The notes under the pieces were generated by a model. It had not been told where the DNA came from, searched no databases, and saw only the letters and a list, made by a program, of their open reading frames with translations. Made by a program: the position numbers and the translations under genes. Shown here piece after piece: positions 1-8,464 of a stretch of 64,000 nucleotides of DNA. Position 1 is the stretch's first letter. Each line of letters opens with the position of its first letter. The DNA is from Roseateles_C aquae (GTDB lineage Bacteria > Pseudomonadota > Gammaproteobacteria > Burkholderiales > Burkholderiaceae_C), in contig NZ_JAVXZY010000001.1 of the NCBI RefSeq assembly GCF_032337115.1, positions 558,001 through 622,000 of the forward strand. Direction: 5' to 3'.

Positions 1-456
1 GTGATGGTCGGCAAGATCCTGCCCTATGTCGTGATCGGCTATGTGCAGCTGGGCGTCATCATGAGCGCCGCCTGGCTGTTGTTCGAGGTGCCGATGCAGG
101 GCAGCCTCGCACTGCTGCTGGGCCTGATCGGCGTCTTCATGCTGGCCAATCTGGGCGTCGGTTTCACCTTCTCGACGCTGGCCAAGAATCAGCTGCAGGC
201 ACTGCAGATGACCTTCTTCTTCTTTCTGCCGTCCATCCTGCTGTCGGGCTTCATGTTCCCCTTCCGCGGCATGCCGCGCTGGGCCCAATGGCTGGGCGAG
301 GCCTTGCCGCTGACGCATTTCCTGCGCATCGTGCGCGGCATCATGCTCAAGGGCAGCGATCTGCCGCTGCTGCTGCCCGAGCTGTGGCCTCTGCTGGCCT
401 TTCTCTTCGTCGCCGGCGCAGTGGCGCTTGCCCGCTACCGAAGGACGCTGGATTGA
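1..456 (+). CDS. ABC-2 type transporter permease, C-terminal part (5' cut by window edge)
   Basis: Membrane subunit of an ABC exporter of the ABC-2 family (YhhJ/YbhR type), which would pair with an ATPase encoded to the left of the window. The visible 151 residues hold about four hydrophobic segments. They also hold the family's C-terminal signature: a loop with PFRGMP followed by a segment ending in LTHFLRIVRG, then a last membrane helix and a short basic tail. The frame is open from the first base, so the GTG there is probably internal and the true start lies outside; whole members are usually about 370 residues. It ends 79 bases before argG. The substrate cannot be inferred. Confidence 0.85.
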   Translation: MMVGKILPYVVIGYVQLGVIMSAAWLLFEVPMQGSLALLLGLIGVFMLANLGVGFTFSTLAKNQLQALQMTFFFFLPSILLSGFMFPFRGMPRWAQWLGEALPLTHFLRIVRGIMLKGSDLPLLLPELWPLLAFLFVAGAVALARYRRTLD

Positions 457-535
457 ATCGGCAGGGGCATGCAGGCCGCTGCGCGCATGCCGCCTAGAAT
501 CGGCGTTCCCTTCCGCATCCTGCAGTCCCTTCGCC

Positions 536-1879
536 ATGTCTTCAACGATTCTTCAGCACATCCCCGCCGGCCAGAAGGTCGGCATCGCCTTCTCTGGTGG
601 CCTGGACACCAGCGCCGCGCTGCACTGGATGCGCAACAAGGGCGCGATTCCCTACGCCTACACCGCCAACCTCGGCCAGCCCGACGAGCCGGACTACGAC
701 GCCATCCCGCGCAAGGCGATGGAGTACGGTGCCGAGAAGGCCGTGCTGGTCGACTGCCGCGCCCAGCTGGTTCATGAAGGCATTGCCGCGCTGCAAAGCG
801 GCGCCTTCCACATCAGCACCGCCGGCGTCACCTACTTCAACACCACGCCGATCGGCCGCGCGGTGACCGGCACCATGCTGGTGGCCGCGATGAAGGAGGA
901 CGATGTCAACATCTGGGGCGATGGCTCGACCTTCAAGGGCAATGACATCGAGCGTTTCTACCGCTACGGTCTGCTGACCAACCCCTCGCTGAAGATTTAC
1001 AAGCCCTGGCTGGACCAGACGTTCATCGATGAACTCGGCGGCCGTGCCGAGATGTCCGCCTTCATGACCAAGGCCGGCTTCGGCTACAAGATGTCGGCCG
1101 AGAAGGCCTACTCGACCGACTCCAACCTGCTCGGCGCCACCCACGAGGCCAAGGACCTGGAGCACCTGAACTCGGGCATCAAGATCGTCAATCCCATCAT
1201 GGGCGTGGCCTTCTGGCGTGAGGATGTGCAGATCAAGGCCGAAGAAGTCACCGTGCGCTTTGAGGAAGGCCAGCCGGTGGCACTCAATGGCGTCGAGTAC
1301 AGCGACCCGGTCGCCCTGCTGCTGGAAGCCAACCGCATCGGTGGCCGCCATGGCCTGGGCATGAGCGACCAGATCGAGAACCGCATCATCGAGGCCAAGA
1401 GCCGCGGCATCTACGAGGCCCCAGGCCTCGCCCTGCTCTACATCGCCTACGAGCGCCTGGTCACCGGCATCCACAACGAGGACACGATCGAGCAGTACCG
1501 CGAAAGCGGCCGCAAGCTCGGCCGCCTGCTTTACCAGGGTCGCTGGTTCGACCCGCAAGCCATCATGCTGCGCGAAGCCGCCCAGCGCTGGGTGGCGCGC
1601 GCCGTCACCGGCGAAGTCACGCTGGAACTGCGCCGCGGCAACGACTACTCGCTGCTGGACACCAGGAGCGCCAACCTGACCTACAAGCCCGAGCGTCTGT
1701 CGATGGAAAAGGTCGAGGACGCGCCTTTCTCGCCGGCCGACCGCATCGGTCAGCTGACGATGCGCAATCTGGACATCGTCGACACGCGAGACAAGCTGAC
1801 GACCTATGCCCAGGTCGGCCTGCTCTCGCCCGGCAACGCCTCCAGCCTGCCGCAGCTGAAGGACAGCAGCAAGGCCTGA
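536..1879 (+). CDS. argG: Argininosuccinate synthase
   Basis: Joins citrulline and aspartate, using ATP, to make argininosuccinate, the next-to-last step of arginine synthesis in the cytoplasm. The 447 residues equal the length of the E. coli-type (long) ArgG. The PP-loop ATP-binding motif SGGLDTS is at residues 20-26, and the rest is collinear with the family. The frame is open further upstream, but the ATG at 536 gives the normal N-terminus (MSSTILQHIP). A hexamer TAGAAT at 495-500 could be its -10 box; I see no clear -35. It stands alone, with a hairpin terminator just after it and murB converging from the other strand. Confidence 0.97.
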   Translation: MSSTILQHIPAGQKVGIAFSGGLDTSAALHWMRNKGAIPYAYTANLGQPDEPDYDAIPRKAMEYGAEKAVLVDCRAQLVHEGIAALQSGAFHISTAGVTYFNTTPIGRAVTGTMLVAAMKEDDVNIWGDGSTFKGNDIERFYRYGLLTNPSLKIYKPWLDQTFIDELGGRAEMSAFMTKAGFGYKMSAEKAYSTDSNLLGATHEAKDLEHLNSGIKIVNPIMGVAFWREDVQIKAEEVTVRFEEGQPVALNGVEYSDPVALLLEANRIGGRHGLGMSDQIENRIIEAKSRGIYEAPGLALLYIAYERLVTGIHNEDTIEQYRESGRKLGRLLYQGRWFDPQAIMLREAAQRWVARAVTGEVTLELRRGNDYSLLDTRSANLTYKPERLSMEKVEDAPFSPADRIGQLTMRNLDIVDTRDKLTTYAQVGLLSPGNASSLPQLKDSSKA

Positions 1880-1902
1880 CCCCGCGCGCTGCCGCCGAAG
1901 GG

Positions 1903-1944
1903 CCTCGCTTTCAGCTCCTGCCGGGCTGATCGCGAGGTTTTTTT
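1903..1944 (+). terminator. Rho-independent terminator of argG
   Basis: Arms CCTCGC (1903-1908) and GCGAGG (1932-1937) enclose a 23-base loop that contains a small AGC/GCT inner stem. Seven T follow (1938-1944). It lies 24 bases after the argG stop and just before the end of the converging murB, so it separates the two. The stem is short, hence moderate confidence. Confidence 0.6.
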
Positions 1945-1948
1945 CCAT

Positions 1949-3028
1949 CTAGAGCAGGATGGGTTCCGGCTCCAGCCGGATACCGAAGCGGCCGTAGACG
2001 CTTTCCTGAATCGCCCGGGCCAGCGTTACCACCTCGGCGCCACGCGCCTCGCCGCGATTGACCAGCACCAGGGCCTGGCGCTCATAGACCGCCGCACCGC
2101 CGACCGCCTTGCCCTTCCAGCCGCAGGCATCGATCAGCCAACCGGCGGCCAGCTTGACCGTGCCGTCAGGCATCGGATAGTGAACGATGCCGGGGTCGCG
2201 ATCAATGATGTCGCGACACTGTTCGGCGCTGACCACCGGATTCTTGAAAAAACTGCCGGCATTGCCGATCACCGCCGGGTCTGGCAGCTTAGCGCGGCGG
2301 ATCTCGCAGACCCAGTCGAAGATCTGCCGGGCGCTGGGCGCCGAGATGCCGGTTTCGGCCATCTTGCGCTCCAGATCGAGGTAGCCCAGCACCGGCTGCC
2401 AGGGCTTGGGGCAGCGTAGCCGCACCCGGGTGATCACGCTCTTGCCGGCCAGCCCGCCGAAATCGCTGCGCTTGAAGACGCTGTCTCGGTAGCCGAAACG
2501 GCAGACCGAGGCCGGAATCAGCGCGCGCCGTCCCGTCACCAGGTCCACCACCTCGATGCTGTCGACGCGATCTTTCAGTTCGACCCCATAGGCGCCAATG
2601 TTCTGCACCGGCGCCGCACCCACGGTGCCAGGGATCAAGGCCAGGTTTTCCAGCCCGCCAATGCCCTGCTCAATACTCCAGCGCACCAGTTCATGCCAGG
2701 GCACGCCGGCACCTGCCTCGATAATGAAGGCGTCTTCGCGCTCTTCCAGCAAGCGAAGCCCCGGTATTTCCATTTTCAGCACCACGGCCTCGACATCGCG
2801 CGTCAGCACGATATTGCTGCCGCCACCGAGCACGAATTTCGGTGCACGGCCGTAGTCAGGGTGGTCGACGACCCGGCGCACATCGGCTTCCGAGCGGATG
2901 CGCACCAGTCGCCGTGCCAGTGCCGGCAGGCCGAAGGTGTTGTAGGGCTTGAGATTGACCTCGAATTCCGTATTCAGGGTCACTTCAGGCATCTGCCCAT
3001 TTGAGGGATTTACAGCGGGCTCTTGCAT
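1949..3028 (-). CDS. murB: UDP-N-acetylenolpyruvoylglucosamine reductase
   Basis: FAD enzyme that reduces UDP-GlcNAc-enolpyruvate to UDP-MurNAc with NADPH, a cytoplasmic step of peptidoglycan synthesis. Visible marks are the N-terminal NTFGLPALAR, the FAD-binding stretch LGGGSNIVL, GTVGAAPVQNIGAYG, FGYRDSVFK (active-site Arg region), NAGSFFKNP with the proton-donating Ser, and the terminal EPEP with the catalytic Glu. This is a type I MurB of 359 residues. The start at 3028 gives MQEPAVNPSNG; an alternative ATG at 2992 (MPEVTLN) would give 347 residues. It is transcribed divergently from yajQ, with 57 bases between the starts. Confidence 0.96.
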   Translation of the reverse strand: MQEPAVNPSNGQMPEVTLNTEFEVNLKPYNTFGLPALARRLVRIRSEADVRRVVDHPDYGRAPKFVLGGGSNIVLTRDVEAVVLKMEIPGLRLLEEREDAFIIEAGAGVPWHELVRWSIEQGIGGLENLALIPGTVGAAPVQNIGAYGVELKDRVDSIEVVDLVTGRRALIPASVCRFGYRDSVFKRSDFGGLAGKSVITRVRLRCPKPWQPVLGYLDLERKMAETGISAPSARQIFDWVCEIRRAKLPDPAVIGNAGSFFKNPVVSAEQCRDIIDRDPGIVHYPMPDGTVKLAAGWLIDACGWKGKAVGGAAVYERQALVLVNRGEARGAEVVTLARAIQESVYGRFGIRLEPEPILL

Positions 3029-3085
3029 GGCAGAATTTTCCCAGATCCACCGGGTGCCCCCCGCCCGTAACCGATAAAAAAGAAT

Positions 3086-3580
3086 ATGCCCAGCTTTGAC
3101 ACCAAACTCGAACCGAATATGGTCAACATCGGCCATGGCGTTGACAACAGCAAGAAAGAGATCGCCACGCGATTCGATTTCAAGGGCACCAGCGCCAGCG
3201 TCGAGCTGAAAGAGAAGGAAAAGGAAATCCACGCCATCGGCGACAGCGACTTCCAGATCGAGCAGATCGAGGCCGTGCTCTACGGCAAGCTGACCAAGCA
3301 AGGCGTCGTCATCGGCTTCCTCGACAAGCAGGACAAGCTTGAAAAGCTCGGCGGCGACAAGGTCCGCCAGGTCTACAAGATCCGCAATGGCATCGAGGCC
3401 GATCTGGCCAAGAAGATCGTCGCCGCGGTCAAGGAGAGCAAGCTCAAGGTGCAGGCCTCCATCCAGGGCGATGTGGTGCGCATCACCGGCAAGAACCGCG
3501 ACGACCTGCAGGTGGCCATTGCCATGCTGAAGAAGGAGTTCGCGGACAAGCCCTTCGAATACACCAACTTCCGCGACTGA
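3086..3580 (+). CDS. yajQ: YajQ family nucleotide-binding protein
   Basis: Small cytoplasmic protein of the YajQ/UPF0234 family with two RNP-like ferredoxin folds. Members bind nucleotides, and some in Xanthomonas and Pseudomonas are reported as cyclic-di-GMP effectors that affect transcription; whether this one does is not visible here. The 164 residues match the family length, and the start MPSFD and the end FTNFRD are characteristic. The upstream gap shared with murB is A-rich next to the ATG. The following protease gene starts 2 bases after this stop, so the two are probably co-transcribed. Confidence 0.95.
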   Translation: MPSFDTKLEPNMVNIGHGVDNSKKEIATRFDFKGTSASVELKEKEKEIHAIGDSDFQIEQIEAVLYGKLTKQGVVIGFLDKQDKLEKLGGDKVRQVYKIRNGIEADLAKKIVAAVKESKLKVQASIQGDVVRITGKNRDDLQVAIAMLKKEFADKPFEYTNFRD

Positions 3581-3582
3581 GC

Positions 3583-4239
3583 ATGAAAGCCTCCGCGGCG
3601 CTGGCTGCCCTGTCCCTGCTCGTTCTGGGCTTTTCCCCTGTTCACGCCGAGCCCAGCGTCAGCCTCAACGGCAGCCTGGGCAGCAAGGCGGCGCTGCTGG
3701 TGATTGACGGCGAGGCGCGCACCATCAGCGTCGGCCAGACGGTCCAGGGCGTGCGCCTGCTCTCGGTCGACGATGGCTCGGTGCAGATCGAGTTGGGCGG
3801 GCGCCGCCAGGTGCTGCAGCTGGGCGCTGCGCCGGTACGACTGGGCAATGGCGCAGCCGGCCAACCTGCCGGTCGCAAGGTCGTGCTCGCCTCCGGGCCG
3901 GGTGGACATTTCACCACCGTCGGCAGCATCAACGGGCACAGCAGCGAGTTCCTGATCGATACCGGCGCCACCAGCGTCTCGATCAGCCAGGCCGAGGCCG
4001 AGAAGATCGGCCTGCGCTACCGTGAGGGCACGCGCATCATGACGCAGACCGCCAATGGCGCCGTCCCCGCCCATTTGCTCACGCTGGCCTCGGTGCGCAT
4101 CGGCGATGTTGAGGTGCGCAATGTCGAGGCCATCGTGCTGCCGGCGCAAATGAGCCATGTGCTGCTGGGCAACAGCTTTTTGACCCGTTTCCAGATGCGT
4201 CGTGAGAATGACACGATGACGCTGGATCTGCGCTACTGA
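3583..4239 (+). CDS. Retropepsin-like aspartic protease, exported (TIGR02281 type)
   Basis: Exported protein of 218 residues. An N-terminal signal peptide (about 22 residues, ending VHA|EP) is followed by a spacer and a single clan AA aspartic protease domain. The catalytic motif is FLIDTGATSVS with Asp126, and the second half carries HVLLGNSFL, the retropepsin 'LLG' element. Such single-domain proteases work as homodimers. Similar periplasmic proteins are common in proteobacteria, but their substrates are mostly unknown. It is separated from yajQ by 2 bases and likely shares its transcript. Confidence 0.85.
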   Translation: MKASAALAALSLLVLGFSPVHAEPSVSLNGSLGSKAALLVIDGEARTISVGQTVQGVRLLSVDDGSVQIELGGRRQVLQLGAAPVRLGNGAAGQPAGRKVVLASGPGGHFTTVGSINGHSSEFLIDTGATSVSISQAEAEKIGLRYREGTRIMTQTANGAVPAHLLTLASVRIGDVEVRNVEAIVLPAQMSHVLLGNSFLTRFQMRRENDTMTLDLRY

Positions 4240-4405
4240 GACGACCAGGCCGTCCGGCGGCGGGAGAAATCCCCGTCACCGTGCGTTGACTCCTGCCGTG
4301 ACGCGATACAGCCGCCTCGGCTCCGCGATACTCGGCCACCTGCCCGGATGGCGCCCGCTGCTGAGCCTGTCCGAGCGATCCAGAACCGAAAGTGCCGCAA
4401 GCCCC

Positions 4406-7234
4406 ATGACTCAAGCTTTCTCGCCCAACAAGCACCCGATGCCGCGCACCGCTCGGCCCTTGCTCACCGCGATGCTCTTGCTCAGCCTGGCCGGTCTGGC
4501 CCCGGCCACGCCCGAGAAGGCAGCGAAGTTCTATGAGGACGCGCTGCAGCGCTATGAGAAGGGCGATCTGGAAGGTGCCACCATCCAGCTGAAGAACACG
4601 ATTCAGCAAGACAACAAGATGCTGGCCGCCCACCTGCTGCTCGGCAAGGTGCTGCTCAAGGTCGGTGAGCTCAAGGGTGCTGAAGCGGCGTTCGAGGAGG
4701 CGCTCAAGCAAGGTGTCAGCCGCAATGAAGTGGCCATTCCACTGGGCCAGCTCTACCTGCTGCTGGGCGAACGCAAGAAGCTGCTCGACGAATTGACCGT
4801 TCAAAGCCTGTTGCCTGCCTTGCAGCCCGAGGTATTGACCTTGCGAGGTACCGCTTATGCAATGAGCGGCAACATCACCTTGGCGACCAAAAGCTTCAGC
4901 GATGCCAAGGCGCTCGACCCACGCTCCGCTTCTCCCTTCATTGCCGAAGCCTTGATGTACCTGCGAGCCGGCGAGCGCGACAAGGCCAAGGCCAGTGCCA
5001 GCCGTGCGACCGAACTAGGCGCTGACAAGCCCGCTGCCTGGTATACGCTGGGCACGGTGCTCTATGCGATGCAGGATTACAAAGGTTCGGCCACTGCGCA
5101 GGAGAAAGCGCTGGCGCTGGACAAAAAGCATATTGACGCGCGCGTCGGCCACGCGTTTGCGCTGCTCAGCCTGGGCCGTGAGAAAGAGGCTTCGACGGAT
5201 CTGGCGCTGCTGAAGGAATGGGAAGTCAGCGATCCGCGCGCGTCCTATATGCGCGCCCTGCTGGCGACGCGGGCTGGTGATGCTGCCGCGGCAAAGACCA
5301 ACTATGCCGAGGCGGTTGACCAGATCGACGCACTACCGCCCGGCCTGGTTGCTGGCGATGAGCCGCTGATGATGGCCGGTGCGCTATCGCACCATGCATT
5401 GGGCAATTTGGAGAAGGCGCGTGAATACCTGCGCACCATCCTCACGCTGAACCCCAAGCACTATGTCGGGCAGATGCTGCTGGCCTCGATTGCCGTGCAG
5501 TCCAAGGACTTCACGCTTGCCGTCCCCATCCTTGAGACCATGCTGCGCAACAACCCTGACGACACGCAGGCGCTCTACATGATGGGATCCATCCAGCTGG
5601 CCCGCAAACGCTATCCGCAGGCCAGCGAGCTGTTCGAGCGCGCCGCCGCCAAGAGCAACAGCGCCGACGCCGTGCGCGAACTGGGCTTCAGCCAGCTGGG
5701 CCTTGGGCTGGACAAGCAGGGCCTGAGCAATCTGGAAAAAGCCTATGCCGCCAATCCGGCCGACACCCGCTCTGGCGTGCAGCTGGCGCTGACCTTCGCA
5801 CGTCAGGGGCAAAGCGCCAAGGCATTGCAGATTGCCGAGACCATCGTCAAGCGCGAGCCGGACAACCTGACGATGATCAACTTCCTCGGCAACGTTCGCG
5901 GCCGTATCGGCGACAAGGCCGGCGCCCGCGCCGCCTTCCAGCAGGTGCTGGCCAAGGACCCGGCCTTCCGTCCGGCAGGCATCAATCTGAGCTGGCTGGA
6001 CATCGAGGAAAGGCGCTTTGACGAAGCGCGGACACGACTGACGCAGATGCTCACCCGCATGAAGGACGACCCCGACGTGCTGTTTGAACTGGGCACACTG
6101 GAATTGCGCGCCGGTCGCCCCGCTGAAGCCCTGCGCCAATGGCAAAAGGCCGACGATGTGCAGCGCCAGGACCCGCGCCCAGGGTTGGCGATGATTGACT
6201 ACTACAGCAGCCAGCGCCAGGTCGACAAGGCGCTGGAGACCGCCAAAATGCTGGCCGGCAAGCAGCCCAGCAAATTCGCCGTGCAGTTGGCGCTGGGCCG
6301 CGCCTACCTGGCCGCCGGCGAATCAACCAATGCCCGCCTCAGCTTGCAGGAAGCCACCAGGCTGGCCGAGTTCGACGCCGACAAGCAGGTTGCCATCGGT
6401 CGTATGCAATTGATGGCCGGCGGTATCGACCAGGCCAGCTACAACGTCCAGAAAGCCCTGCAAGCCAAGCCTGACGATCTGCAGGCGCTGGTGCTGCAGA
6501 CTGAGATCGAAGGTCGGCGCGGTGACGCCGCCAAGATCGATGCAGCGCTCAAGACCTTGCAGGCCAAGCATCCGGGCACCGTACCCACCTTGCTGACCAC
6601 CGGCCACGTCGCCTTCTCGCGAGGCCAATTTGCCGCCGCCCAGCTGGCTTACCGTGCTGCCATGGATAAGGCACCGGAAACCAGCGTCGTACTGCTGCTG
6701 GTGCAAGCCCAGATTGCTGGCGGCGAAACCGACAAGGCTCTGCAATCGCTGGAGAGCTGGACCAAGAAAAGGCCTGATGACAAGCTCAGTCTGCGCGCAT
6801 TGGCCGAGGTGCAGCTGCAAGCCGGCAAGATGGACCAGGCGCGCAAGAGCTTCGCGCAAGTCGTCGCCCTGGAACCGGACAATGCCAGCACGGTGGCCGC
6901 TTACGCCGCCCTGCTGCAGCGACTCAACGACGCTGGCGCCGTTGCCGCCGCCGAAAAGGCCGTCAAACTGGCGCCGAATGATGCCGAAGTCAATGATGTG
7001 ATGGGCTGGATCCTGCTGCAGCGCGGCGACAAGGAGGGTGGCTTGCGCTTTCTCCGTGAAGCGCGTTTGCGCAACCCAACCAGCGGTGAGATTCGCCTTC
7101 ACCTGGCCTATGCATTGGCCAAGAGTGGGCGCAAGGCCGAGGCGCGCGACGAACTGGCGGCAGCTCAGAGCTCACCAGTGAAGCCGCAGCCCGCGGAGGA
7201 ATTGGCCCGCGCCCGTCGCGAGTTAGGTCTCTGA
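4406..7234 (+). CDS. prsT: PEP-CTERM system TPR-repeat protein PrsT
   Basis: Large periplasmic or envelope protein, about 942 residues, made of tandem tetratricopeptide repeats throughout; it matches the PEP-CTERM/exopolysaccharide protein PrsT (TIGR02917 family). PrsT usually sits in exopolysaccharide-exosortase (XrtA/EpsH) loci, and its role is thought to be assembly or transport of the polysaccharide or sorted proteins. The N-terminus has a basic stretch (MPRTARP) and the hydrophobic core LLTAMLLLSLAGLAPA, a signal peptide. Many relatives are lipoproteins, but here there is no cysteine after the core. The start at 4406 is a choice; the ATG at 4439 is equally good, and no strong Shine-Dalgarno decides. 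The next gene encodes a PEP-CTERM protein, which supports the call. Confidence 0.88.
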   Translation: MTQAFSPNKHPMPRTARPLLTAMLLLSLAGLAPATPEKAAKFYEDALQRYEKGDLEGATIQLKNTIQQDNKMLAAHLLLGKVLLKVGELKGAEAAFEEALKQGVSRNEVAIPLGQLYLLLGERKKLLDELTVQSLLPALQPEVLTLRGTAYAMSGNITLATKSFSDAKALDPRSASPFIAEALMYLRAGERDKAKASASRATELGADKPAAWYTLGTVLYAMQDYKGSATAQEKALALDKKHIDARVGHAFALLSLGREKEASTDLALLKEWEVSDPRASYMRALLATRAGDAAAAKTNYAEAVDQIDALPPGLVAGDEPLMMAGALSHHALGNLEKAREYLRTILTLNPKHYVGQMLLASIAVQSKDFTLAVPILETMLRNNPDDTQALYMMGSIQLARKRYPQASELFERAAAKSNSADAVRELGFSQLGLGLDKQGLSNLEKAYAANPADTRSGVQLALTFARQGQSAKALQIAETIVKREPDNLTMINFLGNVRGRIGDKAGARAAFQQVLAKDPAFRPAGINLSWLDIEERRFDEARTRLTQMLTRMKDDPDVLFELGTLELRAGRPAEALRQWQKADDVQRQDPRPGLAMIDYYSSQRQVDKALETAKMLAGKQPSKFAVQLALGRAYLAAGESTNARLSLQEATRLAEFDADKQVAIGRMQLMAGGIDQASYNVQKALQAKPDDLQALVLQTEIEGRRGDAAKIDAALKTLQAKHPGTVPTLLTTGHVAFSRGQFAAAQLAYRAAMDKAPETSVVLLLVQAQIAGGETDKALQSLESWTKKRPDDKLSLRALAEVQLQAGKMDQARKSFAQVVALEPDNASTVAAYAALLQRLNDAGAVAAAEKAVKLAPNDAEVNDVMGWILLQRGDKEGGLRFLREARLRNPTSGEIRLHLAYALAKSGRKAEARDELAAAQSSPVKPQPAEELARARRELGL

Positions 7235-7270
7235 TTTGAGCGCCCCTGTCGGCATTTTTTACAGCCAAAC

Positions 7271-7349
7271 AGTTTCCTATCGCCAACGAACGGAAACTTC
7301 AGTCAAATCAAGAGGATGGAAACTCAGGCACAAATATTGCTTAGTTTCC
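7271..7349 (+). promoter_or_regulatory. GGAAACT motif array around the sigma-54 promoter
   Basis: The heptamer GGAAACT or its complement occurs four times in 79 bases: AGTTTCC 7271-7277, GGAAACT 7292-7298, GGAAACT 7318-7324 and AGTTTCC 7343-7349. They form two inverted repeats. The upstream pair has a 14-base spacer, and the second pair flanks the sigma-54 promoter exactly. The arrangement suggests binding sites for an enhancer-binding regulator (PrsR in other PEP-CTERM systems), which is inference. Confidence 0.5.
7326..7341 (+). promoter_or_regulatory. Sigma-54 (RpoN) promoter of the PEP-CTERM gene
   Basis: AGGCACAAATATTGCT matches the -24/-12 consensus TGGCAC-N5-TTGCT, with GG and GC invariant positions and the right spacing; only the first T is changed. 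It lies 167 bases upstream of the PEP-CTERM gene start. PEP-CTERM loci are known to include the PrsK/PrsR two-component pair, in which PrsR is an RpoN-dependent activator. Confidence 0.75.
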
Positions 7350-7507
7350 ATTGAATCCTTTCCGTGACTGAGGCAGCAAGCGAGAACGTGAAGTTTGTGC
7401 AATCCCTGTCGAACTCCCCCGGTTCGCGGGATAGGCGAGAAAGCACAGCCTGTTACGCTCGCGACCAAGTGCTCGGTAGTCCAAGAATCAAGTTCCAAAA
7501 GGTTGTC

Positions 7508-8299
7508 ATGCAAACAAACACTGCTCATCAAGTCGGCTCTCTGGCGCGCTTCAGCGCGATGGCGCTGGCAAGCGTGATTGCGCTGGGCGCCTCGTCGCAA
7601 GCCTACGCCACCAGTTCGCTGAGCTGGCAGACACCGTCGAACAACAAGACGCTGACCGAAACGCTGAAGTTTGGCAGCCTGGCGGCCAAGAGCACCTCAC
7701 TGGGTGCGATGGGTGTCACCGACGGCGTGGACAACTTCTGGGTCTATTGCCTGGATCCGTTGACAACCGCTGCGTTGACGGCGACCTACAACACCACCAG
7801 TCTGTCGAACTTCATCACCGGCGGTGGCTACACGGCGCTCTATACGAACACCACCTACAAGACGGCCGTGTCCTACGGCGTGCAGAACACGGCCACCGTG
7901 CTGAGCAAGCTGCAAGATCTGTATTCGCATGCCTATGCTGACAGCCTGAGCAATTCGACCAAGTCCGCAGCGTTCCAGTACGCCGTATGGGAAATTGAAG
8001 GCGATACCGGCTATAGCAGCACCGCCGGCGGCCTGAAGTACACCTCGGCTGATTCGGGCTTTGTCACCCAGGTCAACGCCTATCTTGCCGCACTGAACAG
8101 CGGCAACTGGACCAGCGTGAATGGGTCCAACTTGGGTAGCACCAGCGCCTATACCTACACCGTCTACACGCCGACCGGCGCCTCACAGACTTTCCTGCGC
8201 GTCACGGCTGGCAAGACTCCCGAACCGGGCTCGCTGGCATTGGCAGGCCTGGCATTGTTCGGCGTGGTTTACACCCGCCGCAAGGGCAGCAAGGCCTGA
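7508..8299 (+). CDS. PEP-CTERM sorted surface protein with thioester-domain-like motifs
   Basis: Exported protein of 263 residues. It has an N-terminal signal peptide (core ALASVIALGASSQAYA), a Thr/Ser/Tyr-rich body, and a C-terminal sorting tail with TPEPGSLALAG, a hydrophobic helix and the basic end YTRRKGSKA, as required by exosortase. The body holds a single cysteine in VYCLDP (Cys81) and the sequence FQYAVWEIEGD (Gln157). This pairing resembles the Cys and Gln of the TQXA/thioester domains of surface adhesins. The start at 7508 is preferred because it leaves a normal signal peptide. The gene follows prsT after 273 bases with its own sigma-54 promoter and ends at a strong terminator, so it is monocistronic. 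Confidence 0.85.
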   Translation: MQTNTAHQVGSLARFSAMALASVIALGASSQAYATSSLSWQTPSNNKTLTETLKFGSLAAKSTSLGAMGVTDGVDNFWVYCLDPLTTAALTATYNTTSLSNFITGGGYTALYTNTTYKTAVSYGVQNTATVLSKLQDLYSHAYADSLSNSTKSAAFQYAVWEIEGDTGYSSTAGGLKYTSADSGFVTQVNAYLAALNSGNWTSVNGSNLGSTSAYTYTVYTPTGASQTFLRVTAGKTPEPGSLALAGLALFGVVYTRRKGSKA

Positions 8300-8350
8300 A
8301 CTGTCTTGCGTCTGGAGATGAGGCGATGATCTGCCTCTCGCCGCAAGAGA

Positions 8351-8375
8351 AAAGCGACCTCCGGGTCGCTTTTTT
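8351..8375 (+). terminator. Rho-independent terminator of the PEP-CTERM gene
   Basis: Arms AAAGCGACC (8351-8359) and GGTCGCTTT (8364-8372) form a perfect stem with a TCCG tetraloop, and the T run continues to 8375. It lies 52 bases after the PEP-CTERM stop. Confidence 0.85.
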
Positions 8376-8464
8376 ACTTGGTGGGCATCAGACCGTGGGG
8401 GCGCGCCAGATCGGGTTCACAAGCAGCAGCCCGCTCCAGCGGCTGCCCTTGTACCTGTCAACGC

